Source: JBMYYR01 sp965243605
GTDB taxonomy: Bacteria > Bacteroidota > Bacteroidia > Flavobacteriales > CAJXXR01
Length of the DNA: 57,913 nucleotides
Assembly: GCA_965243605.1 (NCBI GenBank)
Contig: CBDEVQ010000093.1
Span: forward strand, 1-57,913
Reading direction: 5' to 3'
Below are positions 49,793 to 57,913 of the stretch, piece after piece (the stretch's first letter is position 1; the number at the start of each line of letters is the position of its first letter). Below the pieces are notes generated by a model that was given only the letters and a program-made list of their open reading frames with translations, made no database searches and was not told the origin of the DNA. Made by a program: the position numbers and the translations under genes.

Positions 49793-50638
49793 ATGACGTT
49801 AGCTTTTAATACACAATATCGAATTCAGGTTATAAGCATAATGCTTTTAACCTTATTGTTTTTTGGTCAATCTCAGAAGAGTTTTGCTCAGTTTCATGAG
49901 GCAGGAGTCTTTTCTGGTGGAATGGGATTTGTTGGTGATGTTGGAGAAACCAAAGGTCTAAACAGTTTATCGAATCTTAAATTTGCGAATGGTATTGTAT
50001 ATAAGTACAATATTGATGCATATATCGCTTTAAGAGCCTCTTTTACAAAAGGTGAGATACTTGCAGATGATGTAGATGCAGAAGAAGAATTTAAACAAAA
50101 TAGAGGTTTAAATTTTCATTCTGAAATAACTGAATTTGCTGCAATTATTGAATATAATTTTTTTAAAGCAAAAAGAGGTAAAGAAGATTACCACCATACT
50201 CCATTTGTATTTGCTGGGCTATCTTATTTTTCATTTAATCCACAATCTGAATATCAGGGAGTAACATATGATTTACAAGAACTAGGTACCGAAGGACAAC
50301 TAATAAATGGAGACGATCGCTATAAACTTAACCAATTAGCAATACCGTTTGGTATGGGTTATAAAGTAAATATGGGTAAAAAGTGGAGATTAACAATGGA
50401 GCTTAATCTTAGAAAAACATTTACAGATTATATTGACGATGCAAGTGAGGATTATGCATTTAACAACTCTATTGCATCAAGCCCAACAATACATTTTTCA
50501 GATCCAACATCAAACGGTTCTATAGGAAGACAAAGAGCTAGTTCTAACAACACGGATTGGTTTTATACAACGAGCTTTGCTATAACATATGTTATCCAAA
50601 GACCAAAAGTACGTTGTACAACATCACAAATAAGATAA
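49793..50638 (+). CDS. porG: PorG-type T9SS outer-membrane protein (DUF6089)
   Basis: A 281-residue outer-membrane protein of the DUF6089 family, which includes PorG, a T9SS component. The signal peptide is long (ends SFAQ). The mature part starts HEAGVFSGGMGFVGDVG, followed by barrel-like strands (YIALRASFTKG, AIPFGMGYKVNMGKKWRLTMELNLRKTFTDYIDD) and RQRASSNNTDWFYTTSFAITYV at the end. The start at 49793 is preferred because it lies just downstream of the promoter box; the ATG at 49841 is an alternative. Its stop overlaps uppS by one base. Confidence 0.78.
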   Translation: MTLAFNTQYRIQVISIMLLTLLFFGQSQKSFAQFHEAGVFSGGMGFVGDVGETKGLNSLSNLKFANGIVYKYNIDAYIALRASFTKGEILADDVDAEEEFKQNRGLNFHSEITEFAAIIEYNFFKAKRGKEDYHHTPFVFAGLSYFSFNPQSEYQGVTYDLQELGTEGQLINGDDRYKLNQLAIPFGMGYKVNMGKKWRLTMELNLRKTFTDYIDDASEDYAFNNSIASSPTIHFSDPTSNGSIGRQRASSNNTDWFYTTSFAITYVIQRPKVRCTTSQIR

Positions 50639-51378
50639 TGAATTTTAAAGACAGTATAGATAAAAATAATATTCCTAAGCATATTGCAATTATCATGGAT
50701 GGTAACGGACGATGGGCTAAAAAACAAGGTATGAAACGTGTTTTTGGTCATAAAAATGGAGTTCGTTCTGTTAGTGAAGCATTAGAAGCAGCCGGTGAAA
50801 TAGGTGTGGAATATTTAACATTATATGCATTTTCTACTGAAAATTGGAATAGACCAAAACTAGAAATTATTGCATTGATGGATTTATTGGTTGGAAGTTT
50901 AGAAAAAGAACTTCCTAAAATGCAAAAGAATAATATCAGACTTCAAACAATTGGAGATACGGATAGTTTACCATCAAATTGCAAGAGGAAACTCCTAGAC
51001 GTAATAGAAAAGACAAAAGATAATACTGGTTTAACGTTAGTATTAGCACTTAGCTATAGTTCTAGATGGGAAATCTCTGCAGCACTAAAGAATTTTGCTT
51101 TAGATGTACAATCAAACAACGTTGATGTTGATAAAATAGACGAAGAAACATTAAGGAATTATTTAGAAACTAAGCATATTCCAGATCCTGAATTAATGCT
51201 TAGAACTAGTGGTGAAAGCCGTATAAGTAACTTCCTTCTTTGGCAAATGGCGTATACAGAATTTATGTTTATAGATAAGTACTGGCCAGAGTTTAGGCAA
51301 GATGACTTTTTTGAAGCAGTTTACAGGTTTCAAAATAGAGAAAGAAGATTTGGTAAAACAAGCGATCAGTTAAAATAA
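50638..51378 (+). CDS. uppS: Isoprenyl transferase / undecaprenyl diphosphate synthase
   Basis: Adds isoprene units to farnesyl diphosphate to make the C55 lipid carrier for cell-wall and surface glycan synthesis. The start IPKHIAIIMDGNGRWAKKQG holds the catalytic Asp21; TLYAFSTENWNRP, LALSYSSRWEI and LMLRTSGESRISNFLLWQ are family hallmarks. The 246-residue start at 50638 (TAATG overlap with porG) is chosen over upstream frame extension. bamA starts 5 bp after its stop. Confidence 0.96.
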   Translation: MNFKDSIDKNNIPKHIAIIMDGNGRWAKKQGMKRVFGHKNGVRSVSEALEAAGEIGVEYLTLYAFSTENWNRPKLEIIALMDLLVGSLEKELPKMQKNNIRLQTIGDTDSLPSNCKRKLLDVIEKTKDNTGLTLVLALSYSSRWEISAALKNFALDVQSNNVDVDKIDEETLRNYLETKHIPDPELMLRTSGESRISNFLLWQMAYTEFMFIDKYWPEFRQDDFFEAVYRFQNRERRFGKTSDQLK

Positions 51379-51383
51379 CACAG

Positions 51384-53864
51384 ATGGTAAATAGATTGTT
51401 TTTGAGTTTAATGTTGGTTTTCACAGCCATTCAAACTCAAACATATGCTCAGTTTAATTTAGGGCAGACTCAAGAAAAAATAGATTACACAAAACCGAAA
51501 GAGTATACCGTAGGTGGGATTACAATAGCTGGAAATAATGGATTGGATGAAAATTCAATATTATTACTTTTAGGGGTTGAGATAGGAGATAAAATTAAAG
51601 TACCAGGAGAAGAGACAAGGAAAATTGTTAAAAAATTCTGGGAACAAGATTTGTTTTCAGATGTACAGTTATATGCAACAAAAATTGAAGGTGACTTAAT
51701 CTTTTTAGAATTATACTTAGATGAATTACCTAAGTTGTCTAAATTTTCTTTTGTTGGATTGTCTAGAGGTGAAGTTGAAAATTTAAAAGAAAAATTAAAT
51801 TTTTATAGAGGAAAAATCATTAATAGAAATTTATACAACGAAGCAAAAAGAAAAGTTGCTAAGTACTATATTGATAAAGGTTTTCTAAATACAACTGTTG
51901 ATATTCAGGAACGTGTAGATTCTACCATGAGGAATGGTCGTGTATTGGATGTTATTGTAAATAAAGAAAAGCGTGTTAAAATAGCTTCAATAAACTTTAC
52001 AGGTAACTCTAAATTTAAAACTGGAAAGTTAAGGCGACAAATGAAAGATACGAAACAGAAGAAATGGTATCGTATTTTTAAAGCGTCTAAATATTTAGAA
52101 GATAAATATATTGCTGACAAGGATAACGTAATTGCATTATATAATTCATTGGGTTACCGTGATGCACGTGTAACAATGGATACTGTAGGACTCAATAAAA
52201 AAGGGTTACTAGAGATAGACATGCAAATAGAAGAAGGGCACCAATATTTCTTTAGAGATATTAATTGGGTAGGTAACACTAAATATTCTTCAGAAGCATT
52301 AGCAAAAAAATTGGGAATCCAAAGTGGAGATGTTTATGATGAGAAATTACTAAATGAACGGTTAGAATTTAGTTTTTCAGGAACAGATATTAAATCATTG
52401 TATATGGATGATGGATACCTTTTCTTTCAATTAAACCCAGTTGAAGTACTTGTAGAAGGAGATTCTATTGATTTTGAAATGAGAATGACAGAAGGTAATC
52501 AAGCTGTTATTAGAAGTATTATTGTTAATGGTAATGATAAGACAAGAGATCATGTAATTTATCGTGAAATTAGAACCGTTCCAGGAGAGCTTTTTAGACG
52601 TTCTAACGTGATAAGAACACAAGAAGTATTAACGGGATTAGGATACTTTAATCCACAAACAATGGGTATTCAACCTAAACCAGATCCTCAATCTGGAATG
52701 GTAGATATAGAATATACAGTAGAAGAACAATCTACAGATCAAATTCAACTTCAGGGTGCATTTGGAGCAAACCGTTTTACAGGAACTTTGGGGCTAACAT
52801 TAAATAATTTCTCTTTAAGAAATATGTTTAAGAAAGGAGCTTGGGAGCCTGTTCCTGCTGGAGATGGTCAAAAATTATCACTACAAATATCTTCTAATGG
52901 TACATTCTATCAATCGTATTCATTATCATTTGTAGAGCCATGGTTAGGAGGTAAAAAACCGACTTCGTTATCTGTTGGAATTAATCATTTTGTATATGAT
53001 TTATCTAATAATGGTAAAATTTCAAGTATTGGTTTAAATGTTGGATTAGGAAAACGTTTAAGATGGCCAGATGATTATTTTACATTACAACAGGGTATAG
53101 GTGTACTTCAATATAATGTAAGAAACTATGCCATTACAGATGGATTTGATAATGGTAAGTCTAATAACTTAAATTATAAGATTGCATTGTCTCGTAATTC
53201 AGTTTTTGAGCAGTTTTTCCCAACTAAAGGATCAACGTTTAGCTTATCTGGAGAATTTACACCACCATATTCATTGTTTAATGACAAAGACTATGAAAAC
53301 TTACCAGCAGATGAAAAGTATAAATGGTTAGAGTATTATAAAATTAAATTCTCTGCAGATTGGTATACTAATTTTATTGGAAAATTTGTTTTAAGAACAC
53401 ACTTTGAAACGGCATCACTAGCGGCATATGATGATAAAGTTGGTATTCCTCCATTTGAGAGATACCATATTGGTGGAGATGGATTGAGCCAAGGATCTCA
53501 ATTTAACGGTTCAGAAATTGTTGCATTAAGAGGGTATGGTAACCGTGAATTAAATCCATTAAGTGACTCAAGAACGGCTGCTTCTACCTACATTAAGTAT
53601 TATTTAGAAACACGTTATCCTTTAATGAAATCACCACAGTCTACAATTTATGGTCTGGCTTTTGCAGAAGCAGGTAATGGATTTGCAAACTTTGATGAAT
53701 TTAACCTTTATGACGTAAAGCGATCTGCGGGTGTTGGGTTTAGAGTTATTATGCCAATGCTTGGAATACTAGGAGTAGATTTTGCTTATGGTTTCGATAA
53801 AATATACGGAAGTGTAGAACCTAGTGGATGGCAAACTCACTTCATCTTAGGACAGCAATTTTAG
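51384..53864 (+). CDS. bamA: Outer membrane protein assembly factor BamA
   Basis: Central protein of the beta-barrel assembly machine. The 826 residues have a signal peptide (ending TYAQ), five POTRA domains (about residues 35-430, such as ISINFTGNSKFKTGKL and DINWVGNTKYSSEALAK) and a C-terminal 16-strand barrel with the conserved VALRGYGNRE and the end AYGFDKIYGSVEPSGWQTHFILGQQF. It sits between uppS and two skp/ompH genes, the standard order in the phylum. This complex would insert the many barrels in the window. Confidence 0.95.
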   Translation: MVNRLFLSLMLVFTAIQTQTYAQFNLGQTQEKIDYTKPKEYTVGGITIAGNNGLDENSILLLLGVEIGDKIKVPGEETRKIVKKFWEQDLFSDVQLYATKIEGDLIFLELYLDELPKLSKFSFVGLSRGEVENLKEKLNFYRGKIINRNLYNEAKRKVAKYYIDKGFLNTTVDIQERVDSTMRNGRVLDVIVNKEKRVKIASINFTGNSKFKTGKLRRQMKDTKQKKWYRIFKASKYLEDKYIADKDNVIALYNSLGYRDARVTMDTVGLNKKGLLEIDMQIEEGHQYFFRDINWVGNTKYSSEALAKKLGIQSGDVYDEKLLNERLEFSFSGTDIKSLYMDDGYLFFQLNPVEVLVEGDSIDFEMRMTEGNQAVIRSIIVNGNDKTRDHVIYREIRTVPGELFRRSNVIRTQEVLTGLGYFNPQTMGIQPKPDPQSGMVDIEYTVEEQSTDQIQLQGAFGANRFTGTLGLTLNNFSLRNMFKKGAWEPVPAGDGQKLSLQISSNGTFYQSYSLSFVEPWLGGKKPTSLSVGINHFVYDLSNNGKISSIGLNVGLGKRLRWPDDYFTLQQGIGVLQYNVRNYAITDGFDNGKSNNLNYKIALSRNSVFEQFFPTKGSTFSLSGEFTPPYSLFNDKDYENLPADEKYKWLEYYKIKFSADWYTNFIGKFVLRTHFETASLAAYDDKVGIPPFERYHIGGDGLSQGSQFNGSEIVALRGYGNRELNPLSDSRTAASTYIKYYLETRYPLMKSPQSTIYGLAFAEAGNGFANFDEFNLYDVKRSAGVGFRVIMPMLGILGVDFAYGFDKIYGSVEPSGWQTHFILGQQF

Positions 53865-53883
53865 TTTAATTAAAATTAAAAGA

Positions 53884-54390
53884 ATGATGAAAAGGCTTAT
53901 TTACATATTTATTATTGTATTTGGAATGCAAAGTTTTGCACAAAAATTTTGCTACGTAGATTCAAAATATATTATGGAAGAAATTCCAGAATACGGAGTT
54001 GCTATGGAACAGATTGATGAATTATCTGTTAAATGGCAAAAAGAAATAGAAGAATCTAAAAAACAATTAGATGAATTATTTCAATATTATCAGGCTGAAC
54101 AAGCATTACTTTCACCAGACATGAAAAAATCTAGGGAAGAAGAGATTATTAGAAAAGAAAAAGATTTAAAGAAATTAAAAGCGCATTATTTTGGATCTGA
54201 AGGGTTATTGTATAAAAAACAACAATCGATGTTAAAACCTATTCAAGATCAAGTTTATAATGCAATAGAAGAATATGCTAATCAGTATAAATATGCCATT
54301 GTTTTTGATAAGGCTGGTGAGCTTGTAATGCTATATACAGAGCCTAGATACAATAAAAGTGATGAGATATTAAGAAAATTAGGATATTAA
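53884..54390 (+). CDS. OmpH/Skp family periplasmic chaperone, copy 1
   Basis: A 168-residue Skp-type chaperone that holds unfolded outer-membrane proteins in the periplasm. The signal peptide ends at SFAQ, followed by FCYVDSKYIMEEIPEY, a long charged coiled-coil (VKWQKEIEESKKQLDELFQYYQAEQ ... IRKEKDLKKLKAHYFG), and the C-terminal YAIVFDKAGELVMLY. It lies 19 bp after bamA. A start one codon later is possible, as the first two codons are both ATG. Confidence 0.9.
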   Translation: MMKRLIYIFIIVFGMQSFAQKFCYVDSKYIMEEIPEYGVAMEQIDELSVKWQKEIEESKKQLDELFQYYQAEQALLSPDMKKSREEEIIRKEKDLKKLKAHYFGSEGLLYKKQQSMLKPIQDQVYNAIEEYANQYKYAIVFDKAGELVMLYTEPRYNKSDEILRKLGY

Positions 54391-54436
54391 TAGGTTTTAG
54401 TTAAATTTGTGAACTCAAAAAAAAGAAAATAAAAGA

Positions 54437-54940
54437 ATGAAAAAGTTTATAACAGTACTATTAGTTTTTGCAGCAGTAATCAGTGTTCAAGCTCAAGATA
54501 AGATAGGATACATTAGTTCATCAGCAATTTTAGAATTAATGCCTGCAACTAAAACGGCTCAAGCATCAATTCAAAGTTTTGGAAAACAAAAAGAAACTCT
54601 TTTAGAGGATCTTCAAAACCAATACAAAAACAAAGTTGAAAACTATCAAGCTAATGCTGCTACTATGACAGCAATTGTTAGACAAACACATGAGCAAGAA
54701 ATAGCTCAGTGGGAATTAAAAATCCAAGAGGTTTATAAAAAGTCTCAACAAGAATTAGCAGAAAAAGAAAGAGAATTATTAAATCCAGTAATTAAAGTAG
54801 TTCAGGATGCAGTTAACGAAGTTGCCGCAGCAGAAGGATATACTTATGTTATTGATACAGATGCAGGAGTAGGATTTGTAATCTACAAAGATGAATCTAG
54901 AGATTTAATGAGTAAAGTTAAAACGAAATTAGGGCTATAA
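54437..54940 (+). CDS. OmpH/Skp family periplasmic chaperone, copy 2
   Basis: A 167-residue paralogue of the preceding gene. The signal peptide ends at VQAQ; the start DKIGYISSSAILELMP and the coiled-coil (LLEDLQNQYKNKVENYQ ... QELAEKERELLNPVIK) are typical, and the C-terminal half has YTYVIDTDAGVGFVIYKDESRDLM. The pair is the usual Bacteroidota duplication next to bamA. A terminator follows at 54963. Confidence 0.92.
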   Translation: MKKFITVLLVFAAVISVQAQDKIGYISSSAILELMPATKTAQASIQSFGKQKETLLEDLQNQYKNKVENYQANAATMTAIVRQTHEQEIAQWELKIQEVYKKSQQELAEKERELLNPVIKVVQDAVNEVAAAEGYTYVIDTDAGVGFVIYKDESRDLMSKVKTKLGL

Positions 54941-54962
54941 TAATACCCCCTTATTGTTTCAT

Positions 54963-54993
54963 AAAACCGTTCAAGAAATTGAACGGTTTTTTT
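54963..54993 (+). terminator. Terminator after the ompH genes
   Basis: Stem AAAACCGTTCAA / TTGAACGGTTTT with a GAAA-type loop and T-run. It ends 10 bp before murI. Confidence 0.82.
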
Positions 54994-55003
54994 GTATATT
55001 GAC

Positions 55004-55819
55004 ATGATGAAAAAGCAAGCAATTGGTATTTTTGATTCGGGTATTGGTGGCTTAACCATAGCGAAAGCAATTAAAGAAGTATTGCCCAAGGAAGACTTTA
55101 TCTACTTTGGAGATACAGCCCATATGCCTTATGGTGATAAATCGGAAGAAGCAATTGTGGCTTACTCAAAGAAAATTACAGATTTTTTAGTGAATTTTAA
55201 TTGTAAGATGATTGTAATTGCGTGTAATACGGCTTCCTCTTTTGCATATGAAATTTTAAAAGAAATATTACCAAAACATATCTTATTGGTTAATGTAATA
55301 GATCCTGTAATAGACTCAATTCATACAAATAGTATTAATTCAGTTGGTGTTTTAGGAACAAAAGCAATGGTGTCTTCTAATATTTACACTCGAAAAATAT
55401 ACAATAAATATCCTCATGTTAATACGGTAGAAGTGGCAACGCCATTATTTGCCAGTATGATAGAAGAAGGCTTTTTCAGAAATGCTATATCAAATAGTGT
55501 AATTGAAGCTTATTTATCAAATAAAGAATTATCAAATAAAGAAGCTTTAATTTTAGGGTGCACGCATTATCCTTTGATTCATCAAGAAATTAGTGAATTT
55601 TTTGATAATGAAAAGATAATTATAGACTCCCCAAAATTGGTTGCTAAATATGTAAAAGAGACATTAGAGAAAACAACTCAATTATATTTAGGAGAAACAA
55701 AAGGACGTTATCAATTTTTTATGTCTTTATATACAGAAAGCTTTGAGGAAACAGCAAAGCTATTTTTTGATGAGTTCATACATTTTGAACAATTTGATCT
55801 TTGGAAAGAAATACGATGA
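55004..55819 (+). CDS. murI: Glutamate racemase
   Basis: Makes D-glutamate for peptidoglycan. The 271 residues show IGIFDSGIGGLTIAK, GDTAHMPYG, VIACNTASS with catalytic Cys74 and LGCTHYPLI with the second catalytic Cys. The start is ATG at 55004 (or the next ATG at 55007); the frame's TTG at 54992 lies inside the terminator. The stop overlaps the xth start (ATGA). Confidence 0.96.
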   Translation: MMKKQAIGIFDSGIGGLTIAKAIKEVLPKEDFIYFGDTAHMPYGDKSEEAIVAYSKKITDFLVNFNCKMIVIACNTASSFAYEILKEILPKHILLVNVIDPVIDSIHTNSINSVGVLGTKAMVSSNIYTRKIYNKYPHVNTVEVATPLFASMIEEGFFRNAISNSVIEAYLSNKELSNKEALILGCTHYPLIHQEISEFFDNEKIIIDSPKLVAKYVKETLEKTTQLYLGETKGRYQFFMSLYTESFEETAKLFFDEFIHFEQFDLWKEIR

Positions 55820-56586
55820 AAAAAATTATTAGTTACAATGTTAATGGAATTAGAGCTGCAGTTAAAAAGGGCTTTTTAGATTGGATGAAAGATGAAAATG
55901 TAGATATCATCGGAATTCAAGAAACAAAAGCTCAACCTGATCAGTTGCCTATTCAAGAATTAGAAGAAATGGGCTATCATGTTTATACCCATTCTGCAGT
56001 TAAAAAAGGATATAGTGGTGTGGCTATTTTTTCTAAAGATAAAGCAGAACATATAGAATATGGATGTGGAATAGAAGAAATAGATCATGAAGGCCGAGTA
56101 ATTAGAGCCGATTTTGAAAGCTTTTCAGTATTAAGTGTGTATTTACCTTCTGGAACTAGTGGAGATGAACGACAAGCCTTTAAAATGGCTACTTTGGATA
56201 AATTCCAGGCATATATTACGCAATTAAAAAAAGAAATTCCAAATTTAATTATTGGAGGAGATTATAATATTTGTCATACGGAGATTGATATACATAATCC
56301 TAAAACAAATAAGAATTCTTCAGGATTTAAACCAGAAGAACGTCAATGGATTGGTAATTTTATGACCGAAGTCGGATTTATTGATAGCTTTAGATATTTC
56401 CATATTGATGAAGTAGATCATTATACTTGGTGGACCTATAGAGCAGGAGCAAGAGGGAAAAATAAAGGATGGAGAATAGATTACTTTATGGTATCTGATA
56501 CCCTCGAAAAGCGCATGTCTAGCGCAAGAATTTTAAGTAATGTAGTGCATTCGGACCATTGTCCAATAGAAATAGTTTTAGATTAA
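55816..56586 (+). CDS. xth: Exodeoxyribonuclease III
   Basis: Magnesium-dependent AP endonuclease and 3'-5' exonuclease for base-excision repair. The 256 residues have ISYNVNGIRAAVKKGFLDW, the metal ligand Glu in IGIQETKAQ, the segment SGVAIFSK, GGDYNICH, the WWTYRAGARGKNKGWRIDYF loop, and the catalytic His in HSDHCPIEIVL. The ATG overlaps the murI stop by 4 bp (ATGA), so the two are translationally coupled. Confidence 0.96.
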   Translation: MKKIISYNVNGIRAAVKKGFLDWMKDENVDIIGIQETKAQPDQLPIQELEEMGYHVYTHSAVKKGYSGVAIFSKDKAEHIEYGCGIEEIDHEGRVIRADFESFSVLSVYLPSGTSGDERQAFKMATLDKFQAYITQLKKEIPNLIIGGDYNICHTEIDIHNPKTNKNSSGFKPEERQWIGNFMTEVGFIDSFRYFHIDEVDHYTWWTYRAGARGKNKGWRIDYFMVSDTLEKRMSSARILSNVVHSDHCPIEIVLD

Positions 56587-56618
56587 AAAAAAGGCAGCGT
56601 TTACGCTGCCTTTTTTTT
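56587..56618. terminator. Bidirectional terminator between xth and pyk
   Basis: Stem AAGGCAGCG / CGCTGCCTT with loop TTTA, flanked by an A-run on the left and a T-run on the right, serving convergent genes. Confidence 0.85.
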
Positions 56619-56621
56619 GAT

Positions 56622-57913
56622 TTATATCTGTGTTAATTTAATCATATTGGTTTTACCTTTCTCTTTAACAGGCATACTTGCAACGTTAATAATAAGGTTC
56701 CCTTTTTTAACAACGCTTTGTTTTTTCAGAATCTTATGAACATCATTAATGGTAGAATCGGTGTCCTTATTTTCGTTGTAATAATACCCTCTGGTACCCC
56801 ATAATAAACTTAAAGTATTTAAGATATTCTTATTATGTGTAAATACGGCTATCTCAGATACAGGTCTGTGGCTTGAGATTTTAAAAGCGTTAAATCCAGA
56901 ATGTGTCATACATACAATAGCTTTAGCTTCTACTTGATCTGCTAATTTACATGCTTGGTAACAGATAGAGTTCGAAATAAAACGATCGTTGTTTTCTACT
57001 GGAGGAAATTCATGCTTTGTAATTTCTCCACTATTTTCGACTTCGTTAATAATTTTTACCATTGTTTTAATAACTTCCAATGGGAATCTTCCAACAGAAG
57101 TTTCACCAGAAAGCATAACAGCATCTGTACCATCATAAACTGCACTTGCAACATCTGTAACTTCGGCACGAGTTGGAGAAGCATTTTCAATCATACTTTC
57201 CATCATTTGAGTTGCTACAATAACAGGTGTAGAATATCGCATACCCATACGTATTATCTTCTTTTGTAGAGCTGGAACTTGTTCCATTGGAACTTCCACA
57301 CCTAAATCACCTCTGGCAATCATTACTCCGCCTGTAATCTTAACAATATTTTCGAGATCACTAATGGCTTCTGGTTTCTCAATTTTTGCAATAACTCTTG
57401 CACTCGAATCTCTACTTCTAATAATACTTTGTAAAGATCTAATATCATCTGAATGGCGAACAAAAGATAGTCCTATCCACTCAATGTCTTCTTGCAATGC
57501 AACAAATAAATCTTTTAAATCTTTACGCGTTAAACTTGGAGTTGATAGATTCGTATTTGGAAGGTTGACTCCCTTACGTGATTTTACGACACCACCATGA
57601 ATAACTTTGGTCTTAACTTCATCAATTCCGTTAGATTTAACAACTTCTAAAGCAAGCTTACCATCATCAATAAGTATTCTATCTCCCTTTTTAACATCTT
57701 TAGCAAAATCTTTATAACTAATACTTAATGTCGATTTATTACCTATTATTTTTCTGTTTGTATAAGGACGCGATCTCCTTTTTTAATAACAGTACCTTCT
57801 TCAACTTCGTTTAAGCGTATTTTAGGTCCTTGTAAATCGGCTAAAATGGCAACATTCGTATTTAGATCTTCATTAATTTCACGAACCGTTTGAATAATTT
57901 CTCTAGCTTGTTG
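56622..57913 (-). CDS. pyk: Pyruvate kinase, 5' end outside window, frameshifted
   Basis: Last glycolytic enzyme (phosphoenolpyruvate to pyruvate with ATP). The downstream frame from about 57750 reads NKSTLSISYKDFAKDV, then IEWIGLSFVRHSDDI, VIAKIEKPEAI, GGVMIARGDLGVEVP, the signature VATQMMESMIENASPTRAEVTDVASAVYDGTDAVMLSGETSVG and the C-terminal domain. Upstream sequence (DLQGPKIRLNEVEEGTVIKKGDRVLIQTEK) lies in another frame that runs into TAA TAG at once. Adding one base to the T-run at 57749-57753 (A-run on the coding strand) joins the two as QTEKIIGNKST. This is an apparent one-base deletion in a homopolymer. Its start codon lies beyond the window. Confidence 0.9.

Noticed and set aside
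52164..52173. Another CACGTG core (GCACGTGTAA)
   Set aside because: The flanks do not match parS, and it lies in the bamA coding sequence.

Overview
The window looks like a chromosomal segment of a low-GC member of the Bacteroidota, most likely Flavobacteriales. Four things point there. Many genes are preceded by the Bacteroidota -7 promoter element TAnnTTTG. Type IX secretion (T9SS) machinery genes (porZ, porG) sit beside several proteins with C-terminal T9SS sorting domains. The gene order nadK-porG-uppS-bamA-ompH-ompH-murI is the usual one for the phylum. Several phylum-restricted families are present (DUF2480, DUF3078, S46 dipeptidyl peptidase). I could not assign a genus. No prophage, insertion sequence or CRISPR array is visible; almost everything is housekeeping or surface biology.

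Layout. 1-4.9 kb: porZ (minus strand, cut by the window edge and frameshifted), tRNA-Arg(TCG), and a secreted M43 metalloprotease with an unusual insertion in its catalytic domain. 5-9.3 kb: a Fe-S assembly operon (sufE, a SufT-like gene, DUF2480, a frameshifted DUF3050 gene), then a DPP7-type peptidase. 9.3-14.6 kb: an unknown membrane-anchored protein, a lone paaZ, and a secreted choice-of-anchor I protein. 14.6-19 kb: hemB, hemL, a GAF/fRMsr-like gene, a lipoprotein, a TetR regulator and flavodoxin. 19-20.2 kb: an outer-membrane protein and a cysteine-free Rrf2 regulator that share a near-identical palindromic operator. 20.5-26 kb: ybeY and mnmG with three parS sites, then rpiB, a small membrane protein and recQ on the other strand. 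26-36.2 kb: lepA, dnaG, a stand-alone helicase-associated-domain protein, DUF3078, dusB, mscS and ispG. 36.4-46.5 kb: a 2902-residue repetitive T9SS adhesin followed, after a perfect 34-bp palindrome, by an OmpA-family protein. 46.6-57.9 kb: an alpha/beta hydrolase and pdxJ (minus); CBS protein, nadK, porG, uppS, bamA, two skp/ompH genes, murI and xth (plus); and a partial, frameshifted pyk (minus).

How the parts fit together. The outer membrane is the dominant theme. BamA and the two OmpH/Skp chaperones assemble barrels, PorG and PorZ serve T9SS, and the M43 protease, the choice-of-anchor I protein and the giant adhesin are probable T9SS cargo. The three parS sites around mnmG suggest that the segment lies in the ParB-loaded, origin-proximal part of the chromosome. 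Three conserved genes (porZ, DUF3050, pyk) each carry a one-base frameshift in a short homopolymer, which looks more like residual sequence error than real gene loss.

The points most worth a second look are the parS cluster, the M43 insertion domain, the 717-bp super-repeat and module architecture of the adhesin, the 34-bp palindrome behind it, and the paired Rrf2 operators.
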